Part shown: positions 19,976-31,655 of the stretch, piece by piece
Position numbering within the stretch: position 1 is the stretch's first letter
Layout: the number at the start of each line of letters is the position of its first letter
Origin: Cervus elaphus
Taxonomy: Eukaryota > Chordata > Mammalia > Artiodactyla > Cervidae
NCBI RefSeq assembly: GCF_910594005.1
Contig: NC_057832.1
Location: 97,661,152 to 97,725,151 of the forward strand
Length of the DNA stretch: 64,000 nt
Reading direction: 5' to 3'
Translations under genes and position numbers: made by a program
Notes under the pieces: model-generated
Seen by the model: the letters and a program-made list of their open reading frames with translations, nothing else
What the model was told of the DNA's origin: nothing
Database searches by the model: none

Positions 19976-22632
19976 AATCAGTTGGAAACCAAAGATTATC
20001 TTCTTTCCATATTATATATAACTTCCCTAGGAATAGCAGGAAAGAATTTCCTACCATTTGTATCTTTAATATCTACATTCTTTCATATTTACATTTAGAA
20101 TTTGCTGTTCCCTAATCAGCTTGTGGATGGCAGCTGCCACAGAAGACCCAGCAAAAGACTGAGCAATAGCTAATATTACTAATATATATAGCAATAGCTA
20201 GTATGTGAGTGGAACAGAGGAAAAAACAGCAGGAAGAATAAAACCCACATGAATTAAGATCCTATAATAACTGAATTATTAACATTAATCATATGATTTC
20301 AAAACAACTCATTCTTTAGCATATCCAACCTGACAAATTGGAATTATTTCTTCCTAGAAATAAATGATGTGTATAAATAACCATGAGCATGTCAGAATTT
20401 CCATGCATGATGCATTTCATAGCAGGAACCCAGGTAAAGTCAACATTTTCAAGTCCTGACATCTTTAATAAATCTATAAAATCATAGGTATAAACCAAAA
20501 AAAATTATTACACTTTCAGTTGAAGAATAAATGAGACTTAATGCTTTTATTTACTTTTCTATGCTGCAGCTATTTAGCTAACAGCCTTACTTTATGAAAA
20601 AGACATTCATTTTCTTTGAACTGCTTTCCCCCACATTCAAAAGTATTCAATATCTTTGCGAAACTAAATTGCTGGGCATAGAAGCAAACTCCTTGTTCTT
20701 TAGTATAATTTTAACCATCAATTTATTACACACTGAAAAAAAAATATTCTCATTGTTGGTTCACAATATTCAGTGTTCCCCAGCTGAGATCTGAAACTGG
20801 CCTCCATACACGGAGAGCAAGGAAAGACAGAAGAAAGACGAGGCCACTCCAGATTGGTAGGCGGCAGGCTCAACAAGAAAGGGAACTTAACATGAGTCTT
20901 GGCTTGAGCCCCTACAAGACAAGTAGATATCTGCATCATGCAAGACTGAAAAGTTTATATGGTGGCCTTAACGGGGTTCAGACGGGTATTCAGTCCAGAT
21001 GGTCTCAATAACACATTACTCTCTCAAGGCTGCCTCCTTAGAAGTTTCTAGTGTGGGAACAGTGGGCAGATGTCCGTTCCAAAGACAGGGGAGGGAGTGA
21101 GGAGCCTTCAATTGTCTGGGTCAAGCTACAGGTCACCTGGCATTCACATCCTCTCCAAAACCTCCTCCAACACTCATACAAATTAAGTATTCAAAATAAC
21201 CAAAAACCAAATTCCCAAATGCCTATGCTAAACTGCTAAAGACTTCCTTTCTCATCCTTACCAGACACACCAAGGAACAGCTTGCCAAGAGACTAAACTT
21301 CTCAATAAATGAAAATTGCACACAGTAGGGTATTTAATTCCTGGCCACAGGAAACTAAACCAATGAGAGAATCAATCTGAAAGACTATTTTGGCAGCCAA
21401 GAATGCAGCTTTTGTTTTCCCCTCTGACTGTACCTTGGTGGACAGTTTATTTCTTCCTAAGCAACACTTGACATTCACCAAGATGACAGAAATCCTATGT
21501 TCTCTCCCCTCACACAGAGCTCCTTGGTGTAGTGTGGAAGTTTAAAACTTCTGGAATACATATGCTTAGCACAAATCAAAATATTTTCGTAGAGAAATGC
21601 ATGTGTTTGTGGGTATCTTATTACTGGTTCATTATTTTATCATTACTCCCAAAAAAGAGCCTGAGACAAGAACTTGGGTGCAGGCAGTTTTTTCAGGTGC
21701 TATTTCCAAAAAGCAGGAAGGAGTTAGGACGTTGAGATGGAGAAGTTAAAGGATATATTATGACCTGATTATCACCATGGGGATCTGGAACTCCACTCTG
21801 TAGGGGACCAACAAGAACTATATAAAATCTACGTTGGAATTGCCCTTCTAAATGACAGGAATTCAGGACACTTGTTTGCGGACTTCCTACTTCATTGGCT
21901 GAGGGTTCTGCCCAAGGCATTGATTCTCCCACTCCGTCTACACTAGAACATGCCCCCATGGCTTTGGAGAAAGTCCTAAGCATTTAAAGTTTTAATAAGT
22001 TCACTGGTGATGCTAATGATGCTGGTCCGGGTGCCACACTCTAAGACCCCAAAGAAAAGTCTCATAGGTGCCCACAAAGCAGTCTGTCGTTGCAGTAGCC
22101 GAGGGCAACTGTCCTGTCCTCCCTTCTGCACTGGCTCCCACCTGTGAATATCCATCCCCACCTACAAAGTCAGAAGAATACTCAGCACTCATGTCCCTCT
22201 GGTAATACCCACCTCAAGAAAGCCAACATCTCTCTTGTCCTGAGACTCCTAAACTGCTTTCTCAAGGTTCCAGGACCAACTTGGGGACCCACTGTGTCAA
22301 CTGGGATCCTAAGCCGATATGCTGGTGCCCAGAATCTTACACAGTTTTACACAGAGACTTGCATTCTGTCAGGTCAAATCCAAACAAGAGACCAGAAACA
22401 AAAGATATTATGCCACACCTTCATTAATTCTAGTCTCTTCTCTTCTCGAAAGTTCTACCCACAACCAGATCCCCCTCTGGTTATTCAAGACAAGATTTCT
22501 TACAAATTTCTTACAAATTTCTTACAAATAGAAATTGACTTGGGAGGAAGACTGCAACACTTAATACTTGCACTCCTGAACTCAGCCTGTGAAAAGCCCT
22601 GTGTTAGCTTCTGTCCCTTTGTCTCTGTTTTC
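19976..22632. other. Long unclassified block
   Basis: About 2.7 kb with no confidently named repeat. The 164-codon GTG-initiated frame at 22144-22638 is the longest open frame outside repeats. Frames of this length are expected a few times by chance in 64 kb over six frames, and it has no domain, so I do not call a gene. It spans the 11-bp tandem repeat at 22495-22527. Confidence 0.35.
22495..22527. repeat. Three perfect 11-bp tandem units
   Basis: ATTTCTTACAA repeated three times without mismatch. A short minisatellite-like slippage tract. Confidence 0.9.
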
Positions 22633-22694
22633 ACTTGAAGTATAGTAGATTTAATATCTGTGTTATTTCTGCTGTAGAGCAGAGTGGTTCAATT

Positions 22695-22740
<46 letters not shown>

Positions 22741-23820
22741 GTATATACACACACACACACATTCTTTAATGTTCTTTTCCATTATGGTTTATCATATGAT
22801 ATTGAATACCATTCTCTATTTTCTACAGTAGGACCTTGTTTATCCATTCTATATATAATAGCCCACATCTATTAACCCGAAATTCCCAGTCCACCCTCCC
22901 CCCAATCCCCTCCTCATTGGCAACCACAAGTCTGTTCTCTGTGTCTGTGACTGTTTCACAGGCAGGTTCATTTGTGTCATATTTTAAATTCCATATGTAA
23001 GTGATCTTATACGATTTTTGTCTTTCTCTTTCTGACTTACTTCATTTAGTATGATAATGTCTCATTGCATCCATGTTGCTGCAAAATGGTATTATTTGGT
23101 CCTTGTTTATGGCTGAGTGGTATTCCATTGTATATATGTACCATATCTTCTGTATCCATCCTTTTGTTGATCAACATTTTAGGTTGTTTTCATGTCTTGG
23201 CTATTGTGAATAGTGCTGCTATCAACACAGGGGTGCATGTATCTTTTTGAATTAGAGTTTTGGCTTGATATATACCCAGGGATGAGACTGCTGGATCATA
23301 TGGCAATTCTGTTTTTAGTTTTCTGAAGATCTTCCATACTGTTTTCTGCAGTGACTGGACCAACTTACAATCCCACCAACAGTGTAAGAGGGTTCCCTTT
23401 GCTCCACATTCTCGCTAGCATTTGTTATTTGTAGTTCCTAACGGTGGCCATTCTGCCTGGTATGAGGTGGTACCTCACTGTAGTTTTGACTTGCATTTCT
23501 CTAATAATGAGTGATGCTGAGCATCTTTTCAGGTATCTATTGGTCATATGTATTTCCTTTTTGGAGAAAGGTATATTTAGGTCTGCATTTCTCGATTTGG
23601 TTGGTTGGTTGTTGAGTTGTATGAGCTGTTTCTTTATTTTGGAAATTAAGCCCTTATTGGTCACATCATTTGCAAATATTTTCTCCCATTCCATAGGCTG
23701 TCTTTTCATTTTATTTATGGCTTCCTCTGATGTGCAAAAGCTTTTAAGTTTGATTAGGTCCCATTTGTTTACTTGTCTGTTTTTGTGTTTGCTTTTGTGG
23801 GAAAGTGTTAGATCTGCCTG
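22633..23820 (-). mobile_element. L1 3' third (ORF2 C-terminus plus 3' UTR), reverse
   Basis: On the minus strand, 23709 to 23425 encodes the C-terminal end of L1 ORF2 (SKKEIHMTNRYLKRCSASLI, RYHLIPGRMA), which then passes into the L1 3' UTR (reverse of CCATTGTATATATGTACCATATCTTC and CAACCACAAGTCTGTTCTCTG). It is 5'-truncated with only about 95 ORF2 residues left in this frame, no reverse-transcriptase motifs, and no start of the protein. A TA/CA microsatellite is embedded near its 3' end. Confidence 0.9.
22695..22762. repeat. Compound (TA)n-(CA)n microsatellite
   Basis: About 18 TA units, then a GTATAT-rich segment and about 8 AC units. Lies within the L1 3' UTR. Length is probably polymorphic. 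Confidence 0.92.
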
Positions 23821-23824
23821 CTAC

Positions 23825-23932
23825 TATAATTGTGGTGATGGTATCAGTTAGCATACATCCAAACTCATCAAATTGCACACATTAAATATGTGCAGTTCTT
23901 CGTTTATCAAGTATACCTCAATAAGGCTATTT
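23825..23932 (+). mobile_element. Old L1 (L1M-type) 3' end, forward
   Basis: GTGGTGATGGTATCAGTTAGC, AAATTGCACACATTAAATATGTGCAGTTCTT and ATCAAGTATACCTCAATAAGGCT match the terminal 3' UTR of mammalian-wide L1M elements, which ends near CTCAATAAAGCTG. Orientation is opposite to the adjoining L1. Confidence 0.75.
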
Positions 23933-24195
23933 GTAAAAATCCCCTTATTTGTAGTATATAATAGCACAGAAACATTGATCCTTCTCCTCTAAAGTCTCAG
24001 AAATCTCTGAAGCAAGCTTTTGCAGAATCATGGAATCAGTTATCTATTGCTATATGACAAACTAGCCCAAAGCTCAGTGGCTTAAAGCCATGAAATATTA
24101 CATCATCCATTCCACTGTACTTAACTACTTTTAAGCTGTTTTTAATTTCTACAGACACAGTCTTTATGTCACTAGCCAAAAAGAGCAGCAGATTA
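23933..24195. other. Possible ancient repeat
   Basis: TTATCTATTGCTATATGACAAACTAGCCC and AAAGCTCAGTGGCTTAAAG resemble a widespread old mammalian element whose family name I cannot give with confidence. Confidence 0.4.
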
Positions 24196-24480
24196 TCTGG
24201 GGTTGAACTGTGTTCTCCCAAAGAAGGTACACTGGAGTCCTATCTCCCATGACCTACCTCCTAGTACCTCAGAATGTGACCATATTTGGAGTTAGGGTCT
24301 TTATAGAGGTAGTAAAGTTAAAATGAGGTCATTAGGGTTGGCCCTAAACCAACATGACTCGTATCTTTATAAAAGGGAAATTTGAACACAGAGACAGACA
24401 CGCCTAGAAGGAAAATTATATGAAAAGACATGGAGGTAGGGAAAAGATAACTACTGACAAGCCTTTGGGAAAATCAAGAA
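24196..24480 (+). mobile_element. MaLR-type (MLT1/MST-like) LTR remnant
   Basis: GGGGTTGAACTGTGTTCTCCC, CCTCCTAGTACCTCAGAATGTGACCATATTTGGAGTTAGGGTCTTTATAGAGG, AAAATGAGGTCATTAGGGTTGGCCC and CTTTATAAAAGGGAAATTTGAACACAGAGACAG follow the 5' half of a MaLR LTR. No internal retroviral genes are present. Confidence 0.8.
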
Positions 24481-25810
24481 TTCATTGTTAAGTACATTTA
24501 TATACAGAAAGTGTCCTTTCTTAAGGAAAAAAAAAAATGAGTGAGAAAATATCTACAATTTTGCAATAGATAACATTGTTCAACACTTCAAAAACCAATT
24601 TAAAACAACCACATCTTGCTACAGAGCCACCTCCCTGAAATATCACCTCAACTTGATAAACTACCATTGCATAAATTCCAATGGGCCTGATTTAGCTTTA
24701 AAACCTGCTATGATTCAATGAAGGAAGTGTGAGAATCAAGTGGGATTATTTCAAGAATAAACTAAAACATTTTGCTATCAAAGGTAAATGCAGTTGGAAT
24801 AGAATTTAAATTAAAAGAGAGTCAAAATAATTTTAAGAAGAAAAAATAAAAAATAAAATGCAGTATTATTCAGCTTGTTACCATAATATTTTGAAACACT
24901 ATAACTGTCAGAGCAAGGCTCATGACATTTTCTGGTCTAACTGATAAGCATTTGATCACCTATGAAAGAAAACTTTAAGCTCTTAACTATAAAATGCAAG
25001 CAAGACATATATCCTCTAGATATATAAAGTATTTCAGCTAAGTGAAGAGTCTATTCAAATTTCAGCTAGCTTTCCTCTGGGTCTGTTACATATAGGTCTG
25101 AACTTTTACAAGGACCTTGTAACAGACTAACATTTCTTACAAATTTCAGGGAAAAAATGTTAATACTAATTGTACAACCAGTGAAGAAATACAATGTGAT
25201 GAAAATTTAACAGGCAAGGGAATTTTTATATTTTAATTCATCAGTGGTACTACCTGTTGTATTAAGGGAAATCACTTATTCAGATTAAGAAGATATTTGG
25301 TCATGTTGGGGTTTATGTTTTTGTCATCCTTTCTTTAAAAGAGAAGTTTACTCAATAAATTAATAGGATAGAAGCATTCTTAGAAAACAGTATCTGAACC
25401 ATTTAAAAGAAGAAAAACTATTTTGAGGACTCTAGGCATGCCCATTTCCATATAAATAAATTTGAACATTATGTAAAACTAATTATAAATCAATTTTTTT
25501 TTTTAGCTGTTCATCAAAGCACGTCCACAGAAATCCCTTAACTGAAAATAAATCCAAGCAACTCCTTTTAGGCATTGTTTAAGCTATCACAAATTTAGTT
25601 TTGAAAATAATAAAACTAAATTTAAAACATTCATTATAAAGGTTTCTTACTAATTCAAACTGAGCTTGTCCTACTCCTCCCTCCAGAAGTGACTTTGCTC
25701 TGCAAAGAACAGAACTTGACTGAGGGAACAGATGAGAATATTTCACTTCAAAAGTTAGAGTTGGGAAATAAAGAATTAGTAAGAAATTTATTTTTTAAAA
25801 TTAAATCAAG
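24481..25810. other. Unique AT-rich block
   Basis: No repeat assigned apart from homopolymers. No coding signal. Confidence 0.4.
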
Positions 25811-25818
25811 TATAAGAC

Positions 25819-26035
25819 AGTTGGGTTTCCCTGGTGGCCCAGACAGTAAAGAATCCACCTGCAATGTGGGAGACCTGGGTTCGATCCCTGGGTTGAGGAG
25901 ATCCCCTGGAGGAGGGCATGGTAACCCACTCCAGTATTCCTGTCTGGAGAATTCCCATGGCAGAGAAGACTGGCTGGCTACAGTTCATGGGATCGCAAAG
26001 AGTTGGATATGACTGGGCGACTAAGCACACCCACA
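25819..26035 (+). mobile_element. Bov-tA SINE, 8-bp TSD
   Basis: GGGTTTCCCTGGTGGCCCAGACAGTAAAGAATCC (head with A-box), GTTCGATCCCTGGG (B-box region), Bov-A core, then an end in CTAAGCACACCCACA. TSD TATAAGAC at 25811-25818 and 26036-26043. Confidence 0.93.
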
Positions 26036-26043
26036 TATAAGAC

Positions 26044-27419
26044 TGCCAGGAAGTACTGGGAATAGTAATTTTTTTTTACAATAATCTAGAATTGTTCTTC
26101 TTATTTCAAGGAGAATTTAAATATCATAAGCTAGGTCATTTTCCCCACCTGGCTAGTTCCAAAGAGGTGTCCCTGTCTCACAAATAACAGGGCAAATCCC
26201 CAACACAATCTCTTGTCCTGTTATTATCTCAGTAGATGGTAATTTTGAGAGTGTGAGAATTAGTTCTTTCTGCTCTTCAAACTAACTACATCTTGCACAA
26301 TGTTGTGCTCATCATAGGAATTCCTCAAAGGTTCAGTGAATTCCACTGAAAAACTAGGATTATTAACTAAGCTTAGCTTCTTCAATGTCAGAGTGCAAAG
26401 ATAAGAGCACTGAATTCTAAGCTAATTCAGTAAAAGTCATAAGTTATGAAGTGCATACAACAATATATGGTTAAGTATGGAGACCTAATTTAAAAATGAG
26501 TTAGTTATTAAAAGACAAAAATAACACGTCATAGAATTTTCAAAGGAGCTTTATAATGTGTATAACGCGCTAGAATTGGGGTTATCAAATTTAGTATGAA
26601 CAGATTTCATCAAATTTGGATTTAATGAATGCAGTTGTGAAATGGGCAAATCCAATATACTGCAAATAGCCCAAGCCCACAGATATGATTTATTCTAAAT
26701 AGCCAGAAGCATCACTTCAAATAGCTTGTGTTATGGCAGAATGGATTATGTTGTATTCATTTTACCTACAGGAAGGAAACTAGCATCCATAATAGTAGCA
26801 TTCAGCTGTGTGTTATAAAGCACAATCCAGCAGAAATTTTATAACATAAAATGTGAAGATATTTAAAACATAAATTTTGAATGCTGTGGCAGATCAGAGA
26901 CTTCTCTCTTTCCACTAAAGGGATATAGTTTTGATTCAAATCTTTCAAATCCTAGTACCTGAGATCAGCTGCAAAACTTACCTGGGATTATGGACAAATG
27001 TATCACACTTGCTGTGTACTCCTGAGATTCAACTCACTGTTTCTATAAACTTGTACATGCACATGCATGGACGTTTCTACAAGGAGCAAATTTGTCATTC
27101 ATTTAACATGGAGAATACATCTGCATTTGAGAAAGTAGATATTTACATTTCTTCCTCCAGATGAATGTGTACTACACAGGAAAGCTCCAGTTGAGAGTGC
27201 TTTGAGTTCTAGCTCTCCTTTTTAAAATTTCACTCCCCAAAAAAACTCTCCATTACATAAAAGCAATTTCTAAAATATTTGCAATCTAAAGAGGTTTCCA
27301 GACCTACCTGGGAAGATGAATAACTGCGTATCAGCTTGACAGACAGGATACAAGAATTAGATCAGAGGATAAAAATCATAGCATTCCCAGGCAAAGAGGT
27401 TTCAAGGTCATTAAGACCT
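26044..27419. other. Unique block with minus-strand splice-like sites
   Basis: Repeat-free as far as I can tell. Two strong minus-strand donor-like sites occur: near 26977-26983 (CCCAG|GTAAGTTT) and at 27306 (CCCAG|GTAGGT). The sequence upstream of the first has stops in all phases. Confidence 0.4.
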
Positions 27420-27560
27420 CCAAGTCCAAATCTCAGTTCTGAAAAAAACTAGCTACCTGATCTTGGACAATTTACTGTTGCTAAACCCTGCTTCCCTCAT
27501 GTGAAAAATGGGGATAAAAGTAGGACTGCGTGGGAGTTGAAGTTTACATACACATCACAC
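27420..27560 (+). mobile_element. MIR SINE, diverged
   Basis: CTAGCTACCTGATCTTGGACAATTTACTG, then CTTCCCTCATGTGAAAAATGGGGATAAAAGTAGGACTGC follow the MIR order (gaccttgggcaagtcactt ... cctcatctgtaaaatgggg). Confidence 0.7.
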
Positions 27561-27714
27561 ATCCAAGTCTCCAGCACAATCCCACGGATCAGACACTACA
27601 TAAACTTGTAGTTGTACGTGCATAATATCATGTGGACACACTAGAGCTATCTGTACATCCCATTCCCCACATTATACAGGCATTATCTGCTCGTGTTCTC
27701 TCCTCCTCTCTGCA

Positions 27715-27810
27715 TTATGGGCCATTACAGGCAGAGGCAGTGTCATATTCAATTCCATAACCTCAGGATCTCACACATGCCTGGCATATTGTATAAAGCA
27801 ATCAACTGCT
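27715..27810 (+). mobile_element. L2 3' terminal fragment
   Basis: CAGGCAGAGGCAGTGTCATATTC, then CTCACACATGCCTGGCATATTGTA matches the very end of L2 (agggcagggactttgtct ... gtgcctggcacatagta). Confidence 0.65.
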
Positions 27811-28717
27811 ACTTATACTTGGTGAGAACAGCTGGCTCCTCCTATATGTTACCATATTTTATCAAGTAAGGCAAACATAAAATGTTCCTTCTTAGCCTAG
27901 TCAACTTTCTCCCTCTATTTTTGTTAAACTTCTGTAGGTAGACACTTATTTAGCTGTAACAATCAATTGCTGGTTTTCTGTTTAAAATGTGAAACTCAAA
28001 ATTCCCCCATTGTTTTACCATCTTTGGGTTCGTCTGGGTACTATTCCAAAAATTCAATTTGCTTTGCTATTAAAAATATATATATACTAACAGAATTGTG
28101 GGTCTTGAACACAGGTAAGTTTCTTTTTCGTTTCAAAACAAAATAAACTTTCTGAGTAAAAACTTAAATAACTGATTTCTGCCTCCTGGCAAGATGCCAT
28201 GTTTATAGTTCTTTGCTCAAGATGAAAGAAATGAAAACCTTTTTGCCAGATTGTAAGCCCATAGGAAAGTTACAGATGAGAGTTTGCACTAATTGCTCAA
28301 GTTCATTTCTGTTTTAAAAAGGAGACCCTAATTTCTAACAACTTGTCAAGATTACAACAGCCTATATGGCACAAATCAGATTATTTTCACATTTCCTGTT
28401 TTTCTTGCTCCAACTGGTGGCCAATCCCAGTCAGAATTCTAAGCAGCATCTCCTAAGCAGAAGTCGAATCCAGTCTCCTCTCTACAAAGTGTGCAAGAAA
28501 CAGGTAAAACAGAAAAGGTGGCACCACCATGAATTTGAACCTTTGGATACCCTCAAGGCACAACTGCAAAGCTCTCCTTCAATTTCCCTTTTCCAAACAA
28601 ATAAACTATGTCATCTAGTTCCACTCCACACCCCCACCTCACACCCATTCTTCTTTTGATATATTATTCTCTTTGTTTTTATTTATCTATTTGTGTTTAA
28701 TAGAACAAGTCCCATAT
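27811..28717. other. Unique sequence with possible signal-peptide-like frame
   Basis: 28366-28659 is an ATG-initiated 97-codon frame whose first residues (MAQIRLFSHFLFFLLQLVA) look like a signal peptide. After 46 codons comes CAG|GTAAAA, a usable donor. No CpG island, promoter or recognisable downstream domain is seen, so this remains a weak first-exon hypothesis. 28078-28113 has a perfect GTAAGT donor with no open exon in front of it. Confidence 0.25.
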
Positions 28718-28930
28718 ACCCAGTCATCCCTTGGTAGCCATGGGGGATTGGTTCCAGGACCTCCGTGGATACCAAAATCCATGGATGCTCAAGTCCTTTA
28801 TATAAATGGCATAGTACAGTGGGCCTTCCATATTCCCAGGTTCTGCATCCATGGATTCAACCAAATGAACTGAACTGTTTGTTGAACTGACAGATGCAGA
28901 AGCAGTGGGGATGGAGGGCCCTCTGTTTTT
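28718..28930 (+). mobile_element. Tigger/MER2-type DNA transposon remnant
   Basis: CAGTCATCCCTTGGTAGCCATGGGGGATTGGTTCCAGGACCTCCGTGGATACCAAAATCCATGGATGCTCAAGTCC is the MER2/Tigger 5' end. The sequence then jumps to TTCTGCATCCATGGATTCAACCAAATG, the 3' part, and ends in GGAGGGCCCTCTG. The middle is deleted. No transposase. Confidence 0.82.
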
Positions 28931-29035
28931 CCTACTCACCGCATCTAGTAGCACATCAAATCAGTTAGTAACCTGAAGAACCTTGATATTCCTGGCAGGG
29001 GACCTAAAACCTGCGTTTTCACAAGCCCTCCAGGT

Positions 29036-29352
29036 GCTGGAGAAGACTCTTGAGAGTCCTTTGACAGCAAGGAGATCAAACCAGTTAATCTTAAAGGAAA
29101 TAAACTCTGAATATTCATTGGAAGGGCTGATGCCACCTGATGTGAAGGGCCAACAAAGTGGAAAAGACCCTGATGCTGGGAAAGATGGAAGGCAGGAGGA
29201 GAAGGGGGCAACAGAGGATGAGATGGTTGGACAGCATCACCGGCTCAATGGACATGACTCTGAGCAAACTCCGGGAGACGGTGAAGGACAGGGAAGCCTG
29301 GCGTGCTGCAGTCCATGCAGCCACAGAGTCTGACGTGACCGAAGCAGCTTAG
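29036..29352 (+). mobile_element. BovB 3' fragment
   Basis: GCTGGAGAAGACTCTTGAGAGTCC, TCAAACCAGTTAATC, CTGAATATTCATTGGAAGGGCTGATGCC, then GAGATGGTTGGACAGCATCACCGG to GAAGCAGCTTAGCGCAG. The last part of the BovB ORF and tail only, about 317 bp, with a deletion near 29135-29150. Confidence 0.87.
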
Positions 29353-29760
29353 CGCAGCACAACACACAACCCAAGTGACAGTCTCTGAGGTTCTCTGACG
29401 ATTATTCATACACAAGCGGCCTGCCTTTCCTATTCCGATGTTGTTATTGCTTTTAAATTCCCTTGGCTCCAGTGCCAGACCCTGCCTGATTTCCATCTCC
29501 CCACCTTCTTTTTCCAAAAGCCTGGGATCCTGAAGCTTCACCCAGCTTTAGACACATCTCCAACCTTGTCTCTCAAGGACTGACCTCGATTTGGCAAGGA
29601 GGGAGACAAGCCTAATGTTCTCATAATCAGTGTCCTGTTACTCCCACTATTTGTCATTAAACTACATGCAAGTGACCCAGTTTTGAAAACCAGGTGTGTG
29701 TCTTGATTTGGAAATAAAGTCGCCACTTACCAATCAGTGCTGATAATTTAAGTTCTGTCT
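29353..29760. other. Unique sequence
   Basis: No repeat or gene recognised. Confidence 0.4.
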
Positions 29761-29761
29761 C

Positions 29762-29968
29762 TGGGCTTCCCTAGTGGCTCAGACAGTAAAGAACCTGCCT
29801 GCAAGGTAGGAGACCCAGGTTCGATCCCTGGGTCAGGAAGATCTCCTACAGAAGGAAATGGCAACACACTCCAGTATCCTTGCCTGGAGAATTCCATGGA
29901 CAGAGGAGTCTGGTCAGCTACAGTTCCTAGACTTGCAAAGTCTGGACACAACTGAGCAACTGTCATTT
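29762..29968 (+). mobile_element. Bov-tA SINE
   Basis: GGGCTTCCCTAGTGGCTCAGACAGTAAAG head, GTTCGATCCCTGGGTCAGG, Bov-A core, and an end at CACAACTGAGCAACTGTC. Confidence 0.92.
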
Positions 29969-30985
29969 TTTCTATACTTTTATAATTGGTCTCATGAGGC
30001 CATGATCCTCTAGAATGAGAACCCTAAATTACTCTTGCAGCCCTGACTCAGAATTTGTGACTATCTATACGCTGACAAAATTTCTGGCCCAATATTATTT
30101 TGTCTGCTCCTTAGAATTTCAAATATCACTTGCTTTGGTGTTGGCCATCACTGAGCTTCTACAACCATCAGTGCTCTCATTAGACCTTATTACACCTACA
30201 ATATGCCAATGATTGCAGTAGGTTGCTGCCATCTGTCATTTTACCAACTCTCTGGTTACCATCCTCAGTCTGTCAGTCTTGTTCTATAACCGTGCTGTCC
30301 CCTCCCACAGTGCCCGTCCTACCCACATAATTGTGGGGTGAGGTGTCCAGATCCAGGTCTTTGCTCACGATATGGTTGTTACCCTAGCTAAGCCATGGCA
30401 CTAGAATTAATATTCAATTAGCTCTTCTAGGCGGTTCACTCAATTTTACTTAAATCTTAAGCCAGAATATTGCCTTTCTAGTTACATCTTCCTGAACAAT
30501 GCGAAGCCTAGAAAAACTAACAGAAACAGGACTTCAAGGGCCCTTTCGCAGTGAACATAACATTTGGGTACATTTTCCCTTTTACTCTCACACATTTTCT
30601 CAGGAAAGGAAAGACTTTGGCAATTCTCACTCCAGTCAAAACACTTAATTGCTTCAATTCCTTTAGCTTATCTCCCACCTTCTTCAAAACTACAGCAAGT
30701 ATAAAATTTAAGTACACACAGCTCAGAAAGAAATCAAAAACAAAAATAAAAAGACTTTAAAAGTGCCAAAATCCACCCAGTAATTAACTTTCACTTGTGT
30801 ATCTACATGGACTAAAAGTATGCTCATTGTGGAGAGAACCTTAAGGGCCACTCCTTCCAGTCTTCTGCCTTTATAAGGCACAAGAGTCATCCAAAACATT
30901 CTCATAAGACATAGACCCTGGCTAAGCAATAGTCCTCCCCATAGTTAAAAAATTATGTGGGGGCTTTATGAAAACAAGACCCATT
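29969..30985. other. Unique sequence
   Basis: Overlapping frames on both strands at 30517-30760 show no motif or splice support. Confidence 0.4.
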
Positions 30986-30987
30986 AG

Positions 30988-31075
30988 GGACTTCCCTGGT
31001 GGTCCAGGGATTAAGACTCTACACTTTCTCCATAAGACAAAAAAAAGAAAGTTTTTTTAAGTTAAAGAAAAAAAA
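30988..31075 (+). mobile_element. CHR-2 SINE, deleted internally
   Basis: GGGACTTCCCTGGTGGTCCAGGGATTAAGACTC is the CHR-2 head. After ACACTTTCTCC it goes straight into an A-rich tail, so the B-box half is missing. Flanking AACAGGACCCATTAG / AACAAGACCCATTAG repeats at about 30973 and 31074 look like the TSD. Confidence 0.8.
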
Positions 31076-31547
31076 CAGGACCCATTAGAGCACACCAGAT
31101 ATTTTCAGAACTTTCCAGTAGCTAGGCCAGAACCCCCAGTACTACCCAACTTATTCTACCAGCCTGCATCAATCTAGTGCCTGGACTGGTGAAAAACACA
31201 AGCTAAATGAAAGCATTGTGACAGAAAGATAAGTCTCAATGACACAAGCCGATTTATACACAAAGCCAATTGCACCCAGTGACAAGCAGTGCTTTTCAAA
31301 TTGCAGATCATAACCAAGAGGACTGGAAAGAATGACCTATTAAGGCTCTCTCCCCAGTGAATGCACTGAAATTAATTAATAGGTCTTGACTGCAATTTTT
31401 TTCTTTTGAGGAATGGGATAGAAAATTTCAGAATGTAATTGCAAGCAAATAGTAAGGGTAAGAATGTTGCATGAAACTTCTTCCCTAGATAGATGATGAA
31501 GAGGATAGTAGATAGACAGATAATAGATAGATGGATAGAAACAAAAG
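31076..31547. other. Unique sequence and a GATA-type microsatellite
   Basis: 31487-31542 is an imperfect GATA/GACA tract (TAGATAGATGATGAAG, then AGATAGACAGATAATAGATAGATGGATAG). The rest is unassigned. Confidence 0.6.
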
Positions 31548-31655
31548 TTCAACAACTATTTATTGAGCACCTTCCATGTGTCAAGTACTTTTCTAAACAG
31601 ACACATCAGTGACTACAACAGATAAAAATTCTTGTGATGCTATATACAGTAGATT
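31548..31655 (-). mobile_element. L2 3' fragment, reverse
   Basis: CAACAACTATTTATTGAGCACCTTCCATGTGTCAAGTACTTTTCTAAACA is the reverse L2 3' terminus (tattgagcacctactatgtgccaggcac). Confidence 0.7.

Noticed and set aside
22144..22638. 164-codon open frame, the longest outside clear repeats
   Set aside because: A few frames of this length are expected by chance in 64 kb over six frames. It starts with GTG, includes an 11-bp tandem repeat and has no recognisable motif.
25819..25900. tRNA-like A-box and B-box sequence (also in the other Bov-tA and CHR heads)
   Set aside because: These are SINE heads derived from tRNA. They lack a cloverleaf and continue into the SINE core, so they are not tRNA genes.
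26977..27080. Minus-strand CCCAG|GTAAGTTT donor with an upstream CTCCTTGTAG acceptor
   Set aside because: All three phases of the roughly 98-base segment contain stops, so a coding exon is excluded; a non-coding exon cannot be supported from sequence alone.
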